6,970 bases of DNA from contig JAJZGN010000103.1 in NCBI GenBank assembly GCA_021798435.1, positions 1 through 6,970 on the forward strand. The letters run 5' to 3'. The position numbers were made by a program, and so were the translations under genes. Under the pieces are notes generated by a model. The model was not told the DNA's origin, made no database searches, and was given only the letters and a program-made list of their open reading frames with translations. Positions 6,597 through 6,970 of this stretch are shown here, one piece after another; the stretch's first letter is position 1, and each line of letters begins with the position of its first letter. This DNA is from a bacterium (GTDB taxonomy: Bacteria; Chloroflexota; Dormibacteria; Aeolococcales; Bog-877).

Positions 6597-6970
6597 GTGG
6601 TGAGTGGGGAGAGTTCGGCGCTGGCCCAGCTGGAGGATGCCCTGGCCCGGATCGAGGATCCGGAGTTGCACCGACCGATGATGCAGCTGGGGATGCTGAA
6701 GAACCTTCGCCTGGAAGGTGGGGTGGCCCGGGTCAAGGTGGTCCTCACCACCCCGGCCTGCCCGCTCAAGGACCGCATCCAGGGGGAGATCGAGGCCGCG
6801 GTCTTGGGCAGGGTGCCCGGGGTGGAGGCGGTGGAGCTGGAGTGGGGGTCTGATGTCTCCCGCACCCGCGGGGTCACCGGACGTCAGGAGGTGCCGGGGG
6901 TTCGCAACACCGTGGCGGTGAGCGCCGGCAAGGGTGGTGTGGGCAAGACCACGGTGGCGGTGGCGCTGGC
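6597..6970 (+). CDS. mrp: Mrp/ApbC (NBP35-type) Fe-S carrier P-loop ATPase with N-terminal DUF59 domain, 3' truncated by window
   Basis: This is the N-terminal part of a cytoplasmic P-loop ATPase that carries and delivers iron-sulfur clusters. Residues about 8-90 form the DUF59/MIP18-type domain: DALARIEDPELHRPMMQLGML, then VVLTTPACPLKDRIQGEI with the conserved Cys55. After a linker, PGVRNTVAVSAGKGGVGKTT leads into the deviant Walker A motif (GKGGVGKTT, 111-119) typical of Mrp/MinD-type ATPases. The rest, including the CxxC cluster site expected in the family, is outside the window. The start is one of two tandem GTG codons, 6597 or 6600. GAGGGA (6582-6587) is 9 nt before the first, so I prefer 6597. 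A TATGCT (6588-6593) could instead be a -10 for leaderless initiation at 6600. The gene is divergent from the Fur-family gene, with 86 bp between starts. Confidence 0.93.
   Translation, partial: MVSGESSALAQLEDALARIEDPELHRPMMQLGMLKNLRLEGGVARVKVVLTTPACPLKDRIQGEIEAAVLGRVPGVEAVELEWGSDVSRTRGVTGRQEVPGVRNTVAVSAGKGGVGKTTVAVAL

Overview
This is a GC-rich (about 70% by eye) bacterial chromosomal window with tightly packed genes and no tRNA, rRNA, CRISPR array or insertion sequence that I can recognise. The gene content (WYL-domain regulator, K+-independent proton pyrophosphatase, Fur-family regulator, Mrp ATPase) fits a high-GC Gram-positive-type or related lineage such as Actinomycetota, Chloroflexota or Dormibacterota. 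The sequence alone does not settle which.

Layout. Positions 1-224 hold the 3' end of a probable WYL-domain regulator. A 205-bp intergenic region follows, with a hairpin, a perfect TATAAT box and a strong ribosome binding site. Next is hppA (430-2472, +), a membrane proton-pumping pyrophosphatase. A small unknown gene lies downstream (2505-2864, +). It overlaps tail-to-tail by 11 bp with an MFS exporter on the minus strand (2854-4074).

The MFS gene is divergent from a two-gene operon, and a 257-bp region separates them. The operon has a class II aldolase-family gene (4332-4988) and, overlapping it by ATGA, a gene (4985-6055) whose product fuses an N-terminal MarR-type DNA-binding domain to a C-terminal SAM-dependent methyltransferase. 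A perfect 8-6-8 inverted repeat lies just upstream of the operon's ribosome binding site and is a good candidate operator for the MarR-type domain. Exporter, metabolic enzyme and regulator-methyltransferase together look like one small-molecule response locus. This is the most interesting part of the window.

A short hairpin (6056-6074) separates the fusion gene from a convergent Fur-family metalloregulator (6082-6510, -). The Fur gene is divergent from an Mrp/ApbC-type iron-sulfur carrier ATPase gene that runs off the window (6597-6970, +). The Fur gene lacks a Shine-Dalgarno sequence and has an extended -10 element almost touching its start codon, so it is probably leaderless. Inverted repeats around that element could allow autoregulation and, perhaps, shared control of mrp.
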